Source: Chromera velia (taxonomy: Eukaryota > Sar > Chromeraceae). From it: 20,040 nt of DNA. Under the pieces are notes generated by a model that was given only the letters and a program-made list of their open reading frames with translations, was not told where the DNA came from and did no database searches. This document shows, piece by piece, positions 1 through 7,935 of this stretch (position 1 is its first letter; each line of letters begins with the position of its first letter). The stretch spans positions 75,582 through 95,621 of the forward strand of contig JAHBMJ010000918.1 in the NCBI GenBank assembly GCA_018398765.1. Reading direction: 5' to 3'. The position numbers and the translations under genes are program-made.

Positions 1-34
1 CATCTTTCTTTCTTTCTTTCTTTTCTTTTTTTGC
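1..34. repeat. (TTTC)n microsatellite at the window edge
   Basis: Five CTTT units followed by a degenerate T-rich tail. No gene feature overlaps it apart from the presumed continuation of the RBR gene. Confidence 0.8.
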
Positions 35-150
35 TGATACACTCCAATGATTCACTGCATGGGACGGAAGAGCGGAAACGACTAGGGACACGATCATGAC
101 CGTAACGACCGAGGATGATTCAGAGATTCAGAAGCCGCAGAATGACGCAC

Positions 151-192
151 TGACAGATGGATGCATGCAACAGAGTCTGTTTCTTTGGATTT
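151..192 (-). CDS. Possible ninth exon of the RBR gene
   Basis: A TCATGCAG acceptor (ending at 193) and a GTGCGT donor (from 150) bracket 42 open bases in phase 0 at both ends, as required after exon 8. It would encode KSKETDSVACIHLS, a short charged linker with no recognisable motif. Another strong acceptor-like site (pyrimidine tract plus ATGCAG) lies at 55-60 on the same strand, but phase 0 there meets TGA at once. Splicing beyond exon 8 is therefore not settled. Confidence 0.25.
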
Positions 193-397
193 CTGCATGA
201 GGACTGATCGAGCGAGTCGGACATCGAGCTAGGCACATTAATTGAATTTGATGAAACCGGTTTATCACTTCGGTTCTCTCAATATAGATGCACAAAGCAT
301 TTTGCTTGTGCCGTCAAGCTTCAAGTGGAAGCGCTTGCAGAAAGAGTCAGAAAGAAAAAAAAAGTGTTATGAAGAAAGAAAAGGACCAAAGACGCAC

Positions 398-762
398 TTC
401 ATGGCAAGTGGCAGGGTGATGTGCTTCTTCTCCACAACTGTGGCTGCAGACAGGGAGAAGGATCGAAGTCAGGTGATCGAATGAAAGTACGAAACTGTGG
501 AAACGCTTTGTTAGAGGAACGAAGTGTGCCTCCCCTTCATCTGGAATGATTTACAGAGAGGGGCGGAGAAAGGACACAGAAGTTCAGGGGTTTCTCATCA
601 ACACTGCCCAGGCAGCAAAACAGGAGTCCACGAAAGCAAACCGCAAAAGACACAGCCAAATGACCAGAACTGCATTCTACATGGATACACCACGTTCTTG
701 TTGGAGGATAGCTCGGCCTTCAGGAGACAGATGTTTGTACAGCGGGGGCACGGCTGGAGGTC
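398..762 (-). CDS. RBR ligase exons 7-8: IBR domain
   Basis: Exon 7 (762-665) follows a GATGCAG acceptor and encodes DLQPCPRCTNICLLK and later NVVYPCRMQF. It ends in phase 2 at a GTCATT donor inside the Cys codon. Exon 8 (443-398) follows a polypyrimidine tract and CTGCAG. It completes that codon and encodes HSCGEEAHHPATCHE, ending at a GTGCGT donor in phase 0. Joined, they read ...PCRMQFCHSCGEEAHHPATC, the zinc-ligand signature of an IBR domain (C-x2-C, C-x4-C-x2-C, H-x4-C). One ligand is unusual: the first Cys of the middle pair is replaced (VYPC rather than C-x-C). Reading exon 7 straight through to the TGA at 600-598 would give a truncated protein without the second half of the IBR. Confidence 0.66.
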
Positions 763-2451
763 CTGCATCCCGAAAATTAACCAGGAAGGGTCAATGGAAC
801 AAGAATCGTCCTGAAAGATATGCTGACTATTCGTCACGTCAAATCGTCATTCTCATCAATTCTTGATGCAGTATGTCGGAACTGACTGAGCAAAACGCCT
901 ATTGATAGCACTTTCTCAAAAGCAGCATGCAAGGACAGCCAGTGGTACAAGACATTCTCCTCTTTCAGGAAATCATTTTTTTATGGTCGAGGAATGAAAG
1001 GAAAGCCATGTCCAAAACGGTAAGCAGTTGACACGAATTGTGTGTGAAGCAAAAGACTCACCCTGCACTCCCGAATGAACCTGGAGATGACGATTCTGCT
1101 TTTAGGCCGCAAAACATGCACACAGGGTTTTTTGTGAGGCTGTGTAGGAATCTCTCGCCAGCAAATCCACGCACCTCGATCTTTGCTTTTCTTTTCTTTT
1201 TTGGGAGACGGACAGACTAACAGGTAGACAGACAGACAGGCAGGCAAGTAGACAGAATGTGCATTCTTTTCTTCTTCTATCTCAAAAGACAGACTGCGTG
1301 ACAGAAAGAGAGACACACTGCGTTATCTTCTTTTTCTTTTTCATTTTTGAACGATACGTACACATACACACACAAACACCCACAGACATTCAGACAGACG
1401 CTTTGTTCCTCTTTTTCGTTTTTTTCCTTTTTTGAAAAACAGACAGACAGAGAGATAGACAGACACGAATCTGATTTTTCCTTTCCTGTTGCATCCTTAA
1501 TCCACAGACGGGCAGATGAATACACTCCGTGATTTTCTTTTTCGTTATCTTCGTTGAATAACAAACAGACAGACTGTACACTCTTCTTGCTCTCTTTCTT
1601 TCTTCAAAGACAGACAGACAGACAGACAGACAGACACACTACATATTCTTCTGTTCTCCTTTTTCCTTTTGTTCGTTTCTCTTTCACATACAACCCAAAA
1701 TAAAAAGGCGGACAGATGGACAGACAGACAGGGAGACAGACTGCATGCTCTTCTTTTCCTCTTTTGTCCTTAATACACAGACGGACGGACGGACAGACTG
1801 CCTAAATATTGAAATCCGATGTGCTTTTTTTACTTTTTCTTTCTTGTCATCTTGAAAGGTAGACAGACAGTTGGACGGACAGACCGACTTTCACAGGATG
1901 TATGTTCTTCTTTTTCTTTCAAGAAAGACGGACAGACACGCAGTTGCTCAAGTTTCTTCGCAGCCCGTCAGTCCTTGGGACACCCAAAATCTTCCTTGTC
2001 TGTCTCCCCTCAGATCTAATTCACTTGCTGAGCCTTCATCCATGAACAATTTTTGCTTCTGTTAAGAAGACACACACACGTGAAAACACGAGCTGACTGT
2101 TCATGTTGACGCATGAGCTCTGGAGATGCCCATGCGATCAATCGGTCGGGGATTGCCTCCTGCATCAAGCAGCACGGAAAACAATGAAGTCGAAATGGCG
2201 TAGACAAAGTGTGCAAATCCAACTTGGAGAAGTCAAAACGGAGAGATGCAACAAATTTCCGCTTCGTCGGAGGGACGCGCGAAAGACAGACAGGCAGACA
2301 GACAGACAGACAGACAGGCAGACAGACAGACAGACAGACAGGCAGACAGACAGACAGACAGACAGACAGACAGTCAAACAGACAGGCAAACAGACAGGCA
2401 AATAGACAGGCAGACAGACAGACAGATACACACACACACACACACACACAC

Positions 2452-2483
<32 letters not shown>

Positions 2484-4459
2484 CGTTGAGGCGGATGCTG
2501 CAGGCAATCCTGAAGGCTTGCATGTTGCTTGCCTACAGCAGTGAAAAGACGGCGCTTGTTTGGAGAGAGCGCGGACTGGAGAGTTCTCCAAGAAAGCGAG
2601 CAGGGGAGGAGAGATGGAAGGCGGGAGGGATGGTGGGAGGGAAGGAGGGAGGGAAGAGGGAAGGAAAGAAAGAAGAAAGGTGTGATGCAAGGTGTGAAGG
2701 AATGGAGAGATGGAGATTGACTTTAAAGAGTAAACGCAAGCGGGAACTTCAAAGGGATCGGGCATGCCAAGAATTCTCCTGGCATGTGTGCAGATTTCCA
2801 AAGGGGAGAGCGTCACGTATGAAATAGAGAAGGAAATGGAAGACATATCCCCGACAGTCTAACGGAATGCAAAGCCCTGAAGTACATGTCACAGCGGCAC
2901 GGAGGGTAGAGTGGGGCTACTGAAGCATTGACTTACCAGTGTTTGGAAACACTCTGGTGCATTGAAACAGCGGAGGGGAACTCGGCGAACTATCTCGTCC
3001 GTCGGATCCATCTATGCCTGAATGCCTCTGGTCACGCATTCCCTGCAGCAGGCTTTTTTGCACCTCAGTCTTCGCACCTCCTGCAAGTAACAACGCCACA
3101 GAGGTCCTATGCATAATAGAAAAGCCTGTAGGAGGGGCTTTGACATGTAGTCCACAATTAAGAAGTCATCTAGGAATTCATCGAAGACCCAGAAACTTTA
3201 TTCTCAAGGGGAACAGCGCGTGAGACCCACTACCTGCGAAGCAGCAAGTGTGAGACCAAGCGGTTGGGCAGCGATGTGAATCAGCCCTACGATTTCGCTC
3301 AAGAGCTAGGGAAACGACCGGAGACGGCTGAAGAAGTAAGACAGCTTTTCTTGTGAAGGGAAGCTGTGACTCTTGGAAGACTGCCTGTGAGAGTCCAGTC
3401 CATTTCGCGACGCCACATTCCGATGTCCGTCAATCAATAATCGCGTTTCTCGATGCTTATGCGGCACTCCGCATACCTCGAGCGGCTTGTCTTCATTGCA
3501 GACAAAGCACACAAGGGTCTCCCCTTCCCCCCCTTCAACGGTCTCCATGGCTTCCTGTGGGTGCTGGAGTTCTACTGCACATAAGCACATGGTTGTGGAG
3601 GACGGTCATGGGAGAGCAGACAGAGGGAGTGCACATGAACAGACATGACTGGACAAGAAAAGAGAAAATGAATCAGACAGGCAGGAAGGCAGGTAAACCA
3701 GGATTGTGTTGGGTTCTGACACCTGCATGCGATTGCGAGGCGTAGAGAGACCTAGAAAGAGACTCAAGAATGCATCCCAAATGCATCAGACCAGAGCCCG
3801 CACCACACATATATCCAGGAGAGAGGCACTTTCGCACTCTCTTCTAAACATGCCTGCGTTTGCTCAGTGTCCACACATACATGATGCTGCATGAGCAGAC
3901 ACACTCTTTCTGCTTCGACAACACTTACTCCTTGGTTCCTCTGGTAATGCCATGCACACAAAGCAAAGATGTGATCATCCAGACTCACCGGTATATCCGA
4001 ATGATTCCAGACTCTCCTCCGTCTGCTGGCTACGTAACCCGTCGAGGGCTTTTTGACATACCCATCTGCATAATATATACCTCGCAACACATATAGACAC
4101 ACTCGCGTCTGTAGTGTTGTGTGAAACAGCAATATGCACAATTTAAGCAACTGCATGCATGTCTATTATGAAAAGGCTCAATAACAATCACAATGACGAA
4201 CCGGGACGCTAAGGTGCAAGTGGCTGCAGAGCGTCTGACAGAGATAAACAATTTAAGCAACAGCCGTCTATATATATCAGCAACAGTTGCAACATTCACA
4301 AACGGACACGACTCACCCATTTCTCTGCAGAGCTGCCCTCGCCTCTTCTCTGCTGAGGGCTCTTGGCCCAGACCTGTATCCTGTGACCACTGTGTTCAAG
4401 CGAGCCTCGAGCTCTTGCTCGACCTCTTCTCTGGACAGGAATTTGGGAAGAGAAGACAT
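398..4459 (-). CDS. UBA-RBR type E3 ubiquitin ligase, partial (8 exons; in-frame TAG)
   Basis: Minus-strand gene reconstructed from splice sites and domain content. Exons in order of translation: 4459-4317, 4065-3989, 3574-3477, 3080-2937, 2159-2098, 2058-2025, 762-665, 443-398. Together they give 234 codons, and the phases (2, 1, 0, 0, 2, 0, 2, 0) agree at every junction. The ATG at 4459-4457 is the first one after an in-frame TAA near 4550. Domain order is UBA-like (about residues 28-60), RING1 (about 95-155), linker, IBR (about 187-234). RBR ligases move ubiquitin from an E2 to a catalytic Cys in RING2 and then to substrate; that RING2 is not in the window, so the gene must run past the left edge. 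Codon 129 is TAG (3014-3012), while both sides of it keep RING1 cysteines in the same frame. The copy is therefore a recent pseudogene, a nonsense allele, or carries a base error. Family assignment is firm; functional status is open. Confidence 0.72.
763..2024 (-). other. Large intron of the RBR gene with scattered CAGA repeats
   Basis: This 1.26 kb stretch between exons 6 and 7 contains no convincing coding exon. On the plus strand it is a mosaic of short CAGA runs alternating with pyrimidine-rich tracts. Runs occur near 1205-1255, 1440-1465, 1565-1575, 1609-1635, 1709-1740 and 1860-1885. The cleanest block is (GACA)n at 1609-1634. Confidence 0.5.
2025..2159 (-). CDS. RBR ligase exons 5-6: RING1-IBR linker helix
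   Basis: Exon 5 (2159-2098) follows a GATGCAG acceptor and encodes EAIPDRLIAWASPELMRQHE. This is the conserved stretch after RING1 in RBR proteins (leucine-rich, then a 'SPEL...Y/H' helix). A GTCAGC donor at 2097 and a TTAACAG acceptor ending at 2059 define a 39-base intron, after which exon 6 (2058-2025) encodes SKNCSWMKAQQ up to a GTGAAT donor. The 39 bases are open in the same frame, so they could also be retained, adding 13 residues. The spliced form gives about 21 residues from 'PEL' to the first IBR Cys, close to the roughly 19 in Ariadne-type proteins, so I favour splicing. Confidence 0.55.
2284..2483. repeat. Compound microsatellite (CAGA)n-(CA)n-(GA)n
   Basis: Plus strand: CAGA/GACA units, with CAGG and CAAA variants, from about 2284 to 2426. 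A pure AC run follows at about 2427-2454, and then a GA run to 2483. It lies in the intron between exons 4 and 5 of the RBR gene (2160-2936). It produces long spurious open frames in several phases (Asp-Arg-Gln-Thr or Cys-Leu-Ser-Val repeats). Confidence 0.95.
2605..2682. repeat. Purine tract (GGGA/GGAA)
   Basis: Nearly pure purine on the plus strand, built from GGGA, GGAA and GAAA blocks. It lies in the same intron as the compound microsatellite at 2284-2483. On the transcribed strand it is a long pyrimidine tract. Confidence 0.85.
2937..3574 (-). CDS. RBR ligase exons 3-4: RING1 domain, with in-frame TAG
   Basis: Exon 3 (3574-3477, GTGCAG acceptor, GTATGC donor) supplies the first zinc knuckle, CFVCNEDKPLE. 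Exon 4 (3080-2937, TTGCAG acceptor, GTAAGT donor) continues with LRCKKACCRECVTRGIQA and, after the stop, VPLRCFNAPECFQTL. This is the RING1 pattern of RBR proteins: C-x2-C, then C-x4-C-x2-C, then about 22 residues to a final C-x5-C. The residue that is normally His in the C-G-H motif is Lys, so one zinc ligand appears missing. The TAG at 3014-3012 sits between the second and third Cys clusters. The exon is 144 bases, phase 0 at both ends, and no other frame preserves the cysteines. Confidence 0.68.
3989..4459 (-). CDS. RBR ligase exons 1-2: start and UBA-like domain
   Basis: Exon 1 (4459-4317) begins MSSLPKFLSREEVEQELEAR, a charged helix, and ends at a GTGAGT donor in phase 2. Exon 2 (4065-3989) follows a TATGCAG acceptor and ends at a GTGAGT donor in phase 1. 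Across the junction lies the segment LSREEARAALQRNGWVCQKA followed by LDGL. It has the pattern of a UBA-type three-helix bundle: alternating hydrophobic Ala/Leu positions, an NGW turn between helices, and a final AL..L helix. UBA domains bind ubiquitin or ubiquitin-like folds and precede the RBR in some family members such as HOIP. An alternative reading frame of exon 2 is also open, but only phase 2 matches the flanking exons. Confidence 0.65.
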
Positions 4460-4954
4460 CAGGTCCTGACTCGATCCGATCGAATGGAATGTGATCGTTC
4501 GATTCAATGATGGATCGAGCACGCGTTTTTCAACTATATATCTAGCCAATTACTGACACCAGCAAGGCGCGAGAAAGTACGAGAAAGGGCCAACAAGCTG
4601 TGTCGCAACACTGCACGCCCGTAGCGACGGAGTACAAGAAGGAGAAGTCAGTACTCCAGGTAAAAGGTGCAGATTGTCCGTCGGAACGTTTGGGAAAGAA
4701 GGAAGAAGCAAGGAGCTAGGACACTGAAGGTGAAGAACGCCTGCATGCGGGCAATTCTATTTGCCAAAAGTCATCCGCAGAGCAAGCGATACTGTGCAAC
4801 TTTGAGCTTGGGAGAGATATGTATATTAATATATATATGTATGGGAGTTCTCGCCAAATCATACAAGGGAGCGAGAATGCAGGTTGAGGTGGATGATGGT
4901 GGCCGGATGGATTGATCGAACGATTCTCTTTAGTGTCTCTCTGGTCGATTCAAG

Positions 4955-4989
4955 TGCATGCATGCATGTTTATGCATGCCATTGCATGC
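4955..4989. promoter_or_regulatory. Cluster of TGCATGC-type motifs
   Basis: Overlapping TGCATGCATGCATG at 4955-4968 and further GCATGC copies at 4973-4979 and 4983-4989 lie in the divergent spacer. In apicomplexans the palindrome TGCATGC is a known ApiAP2-class binding motif enriched upstream of genes; applying that here is inference. More copies occur in intron 1 of the receptor gene (5534-5542, 5717-5725) and in an intron of the RBR gene (near 4151-4160). Confidence 0.45.
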
Positions 4990-5365
4990 CGCAACGCGCA
5001 GTAATTAATTAAGAATCCTAATTAAGGCATGTGGGGCGCGCCGCCGCGCGGGCCGGACCACCCGAACCTCGAAACGACGAAATCATGAAATGATACTTTC
5101 CGCGGCCCGCTGACAAGTTGGCTGCATTAATTTGTGGCAGCTCTTAATTATTCATGTGTTCTCACTAAAAAAGACCATGTATGACTTCATGTGACTCGAT
5201 CTCGATCATTGAGAATGTGACAATGATCCATCTGAGCCAATGCACGGTGTAACAGCAGTAGGGATCCCCCTTGAGGCTTTCAACCGTGCGCAGCATAAAC
5301 AGTTTGATCGTATATTTATACGTTTGCGTTCGTTGTCGACGTAACACTGTTGCTTTACGGCAGCA

Positions 5366-5372
5366 TATATAG
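5366..5372 (+). promoter_or_regulatory. TATA-like element upstream of the receptor gene
   Basis: TATATAG lies about 95 bases before the ATG at 5468. Position and sequence suit a core promoter, but the transcription start is not visible and many alveolates lack TATA boxes. Confidence 0.2.
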
Positions 5373-5467
5373 AAGATCGGAAGCCGCGGACAGGCACACA
5401 CAAGGTAGAGCGGGGAAAAGTTTGGTATCGGAACCTCTTGTCTGCAGTTGTGGCTTTCTGAAGTGCC

Positions 5468-6181
5468 ATGAGGATTCCTTACCTGGCTGTCCTCTGCGTG
5501 GCAGGTACGTTCGGCTTCTGTTGTAAAGTGCCGCATGCATGCGTCACAACGATTGGGTTTCCACAGCTCTTTAGAGCCTTTCCGGTCCTTCCTCGGGTCG
5601 ATATGCATCCCCTCTAGGCACATGGATCGAGTTTTGTCCCTCAACTGCACGAACTGCTCTCTGGATTCCAACTTGCTTAATTGCTTTATACAAAAGCATG
5701 CTTTTGAAAAATACCGCATGCATGCTCTTTAATTCCCTTGCAGGCTCTCTGCTTCTCTGGAGGACTGCCGGACTGAGGGCCCGGGTGGAGCACTTCATCG
5801 ACTGGGGCAGGGCCGCTCTTCTGTCCTCTGTGACCCTCTCTGTTCCACATGAGGACCCGAACGACGAAACCTTCTTTTCGGAACACCACAAACTGAAGAC
5901 AAGAAAGCTGGTGGCCTCGGGGTTCGATTACCTAAAAGCAAAGTGGTCGCAGAGGGACCGCGCACTCGTCTATGATGAGGGTCTATCTGCAGATGTGAAC
6001 AGCACAGAGGGCACTACATATATTTTGGACTTTACTCTCATGACGGCAACTGACGACGGAGAGCCGCCGCAGAGCGTCTCTGACAGGAAGGGCGCGATGG
6101 TGTTCTGGGCCTCTCCTTGGAATTCTGCGTTGTCAACTCTGAACGAGACAGGGGGATCATCTTGGGCACTGCCGAACTCAG
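5468..6181 (+). CDS. Receptor exons 1-2: signal peptide and N-terminal region of unknown fold
   Basis: Exon 1 (5468-5504, GTACGT donor) encodes [12 protein letters not shown]. Exon 2 (5744-6181) continues [13 protein letters not shown], so the hydrophobic core of a signal peptide is split by a phase-1 intron; cleavage is likely near the AGLRA segment. Exon 2 is 438 bases, phase 1 at both ends. The roughly 140 residues after the signal are acidic/polar with no Cys and have two N-glycosylation sequons (NST, NET). Motifs such as [19 protein letters not shown] and TYILDFTLM suggest a beta-rich soluble domain, but I do not recognise the family. Confidence 0.75.
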
Positions 6182-7893
6182 GTACGCATACGTAGCAACT
6201 GACGCATTTGTTTTTCCTTTTTTTGGCAGGCACCAATGTGTTCAGGCCAATCGTAAACAGGGTGTCGTGAAGAGAAGAGAGAAACGCACTCTCGACAGAA
6301 CGATGCTCATATGCCCTTCCTTCTCATGGAACCCCATCTGTCCCCTCCCCCCCTCTCTCTCCTCCCCCCCCCCCCNCCCCCCCCCATACCTTGCAGGTGC
6401 GGCAGACAGGCGCGTTTCCGTGTTCCTGGGATGGTTTGCAGACCCCCAACTAGCAGGGGGGTCCCCTCCTGCAAGAAACTACTCCTGGGTCCCTATGCGG
6501 TATGGGCCCCAGACGGGCGGGTGGAGTGTGGGGGGATGCGCTGCTGCGTGCTCTGAGTATGCGTACTTTGGCTTGGCATTTTCGGACGGGAAGTGCTTTT
6601 GCGATGGCAGCTTTGAGTTCATCTCCTCTGTGTCTGTACCCCTCGCGAATTCCCTCCTTTGCTCAGGGGATCTCTCGGAGACGGCTACAAATAGAGGTCA
6701 GTGAGATGGAACCATGGGACTCAAACAATTCTTTTTTTAAAAAAGGCGGATGCAGTTTTTCTCGTTGAAGACACATTAGGAAAGAAGTTGGCAGCTTCGG
6801 AAAAGTTGGCAGGTGGGGCTGTATGGAAATTAGAAAATGTGTGCAGCTGTGCATTCAAGAAGAGGGAGGGCATTTTCTTTCGAGAACTCCTTGTGAAGAT
6901 CTCCTACTCCGTAAAAGTGAAAAGAGTGTTTCTCTCTCTCTCTCTCTCCCCCTCTCTCTTTGGTTTGTTCACTGTTCGCCTCTCCTCCCCAAATATATCC
7001 AGGCTTCCTTCATGAGCGTACTGTATTCCTTTCCTTCCTGTCCTCCCCTCCCAACAGGCACATTTGAGTGTGTGGGCCCCCTGGAGAGAGAGAGGCCCCT
7101 GAAGGTCTCCGCAACCCCGGGGGGAAACCAGACGCTCAGCCTCGACACAGCCGTGAGGATCTACGCCAAACCACACAGTCAGTCAGTCAGTCAGTCAGTC
7201 AGTAGGGCGGTCAGACAGAAAGTCCTCTACCTAGCCAGAATCAAACAATCCTCTGCATCAACACTCGTAAACGGAAAAAAAAAGATTCAATTCACTGTCA
7301 GTATCCCTCCATGGAAACAAATGGGGATGCCTCTTCCCAAACAGTCATTTGTTGCGGAGATGCATTGGACAATCGAGTCTCTTTTTTCATTTCCTTGTCC
7401 TTGAGTTTTCTTTCATTTCCCTCCTTTTGTTGCAGTGATTCGTTCATTTGAGCATCAAAGAAATGCAGATCATGACAGCACAGCCCAACATGAACAGATG
7501 TGTCTTTTTCTACCTTTCTTCTTCCCGTCCCTTTTTTCATTTTTACTTCCCGTTCTGGTATGCTCCTTTTCTCTCTGCAGTCGCCTGCCGTTCCCAGGCA
7601 GATGGGTTCTTCTTTGCGGAGGCCCTTCGCAGGTTAGGGGGGACCTAGAGCAGGGGGGTCAGACAGGGAAGGCTTCTGTTGACTGAAAACCACTGAGCCT
7701 CTGTCTCGTTCTGCGGTGACAAACGCAACTCTGATGATACGCACCGACATTTTGATTGGAATAGGACCGATACACGAGCATACTTCCCCGTGCATCCATG
7801 CACTCACACACACACACGCACGCACACACACACACACACACGCACGCACGCACGCACGCACGCACGCACACAAACACGCACTCACACACACAC

Positions 7894-7935
<42 letters not shown>

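Larger units (their letters stand above)
4460..5467. promoter_or_regulatory. Divergent intergenic region between the RBR and lectin-receptor genes
   Basis: The two start codons (4459 minus, 5468 plus) face away from each other with about 1 kb between, so this spacer must hold both 5' untranslated regions and promoters. It contains an AT-rich block with TATATATA-like sequence at 4815-4843 and a TGCATG cluster at 4955-4990. A TTAATTAATTAA palindrome with neighbouring CTAATTAAG lies at 5001-5028, and a very GC-rich block including GGCGCGCC at 5034-5056. Another TTAATTATT element lies near 5144-5152. No exon of either gene was found here, although a 5' untranslated exon cannot be excluded. Confidence 0.6.

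Noticed and set aside
598-661. Reading exon 7 of the RBR gene through to TGA as a C-terminus
   Set aside because: It would lose the FC-x2-C and H-x4-C ligands. Splicing at 664 to 443 restores a textbook IBR in phase.
2246-2827. 193-codon plus-strand open frame (Asp-Arg-Gln-Thr repeats)
   Set aside because: Pure product of the tetranucleotide repeat, lying antisense within an intron of the minus-strand gene.
2016-2846. 276-codon minus-strand open frame
   Set aside because: Most of it is translation of CAGA, CA and GA microsatellites (Ser/Leu/Cys/Val runs). Only its last part coincides with real exons of the RBR gene.
3012-3014. Reassigned TAG codon in the nuclear code
   Set aside because: The long receptor gene shows no in-frame TAG in any of its 32 exons, so one codon is no evidence for reassignment.
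3012-3035. A 24-base micro-intron (GTGACC...CATAG) removing the TAG in RING1
   Set aside because: Far too short for a spliceosomal intron of this kind, and removal would shorten the RING1 loop from about 22 to 14 residues, below family spacing.
3764-4156. 130-codon minus-strand open frame as a single-exon gene
   Set aside because: It reads the RBR exon 2 in the wrong phase and runs through its donor into the intron.
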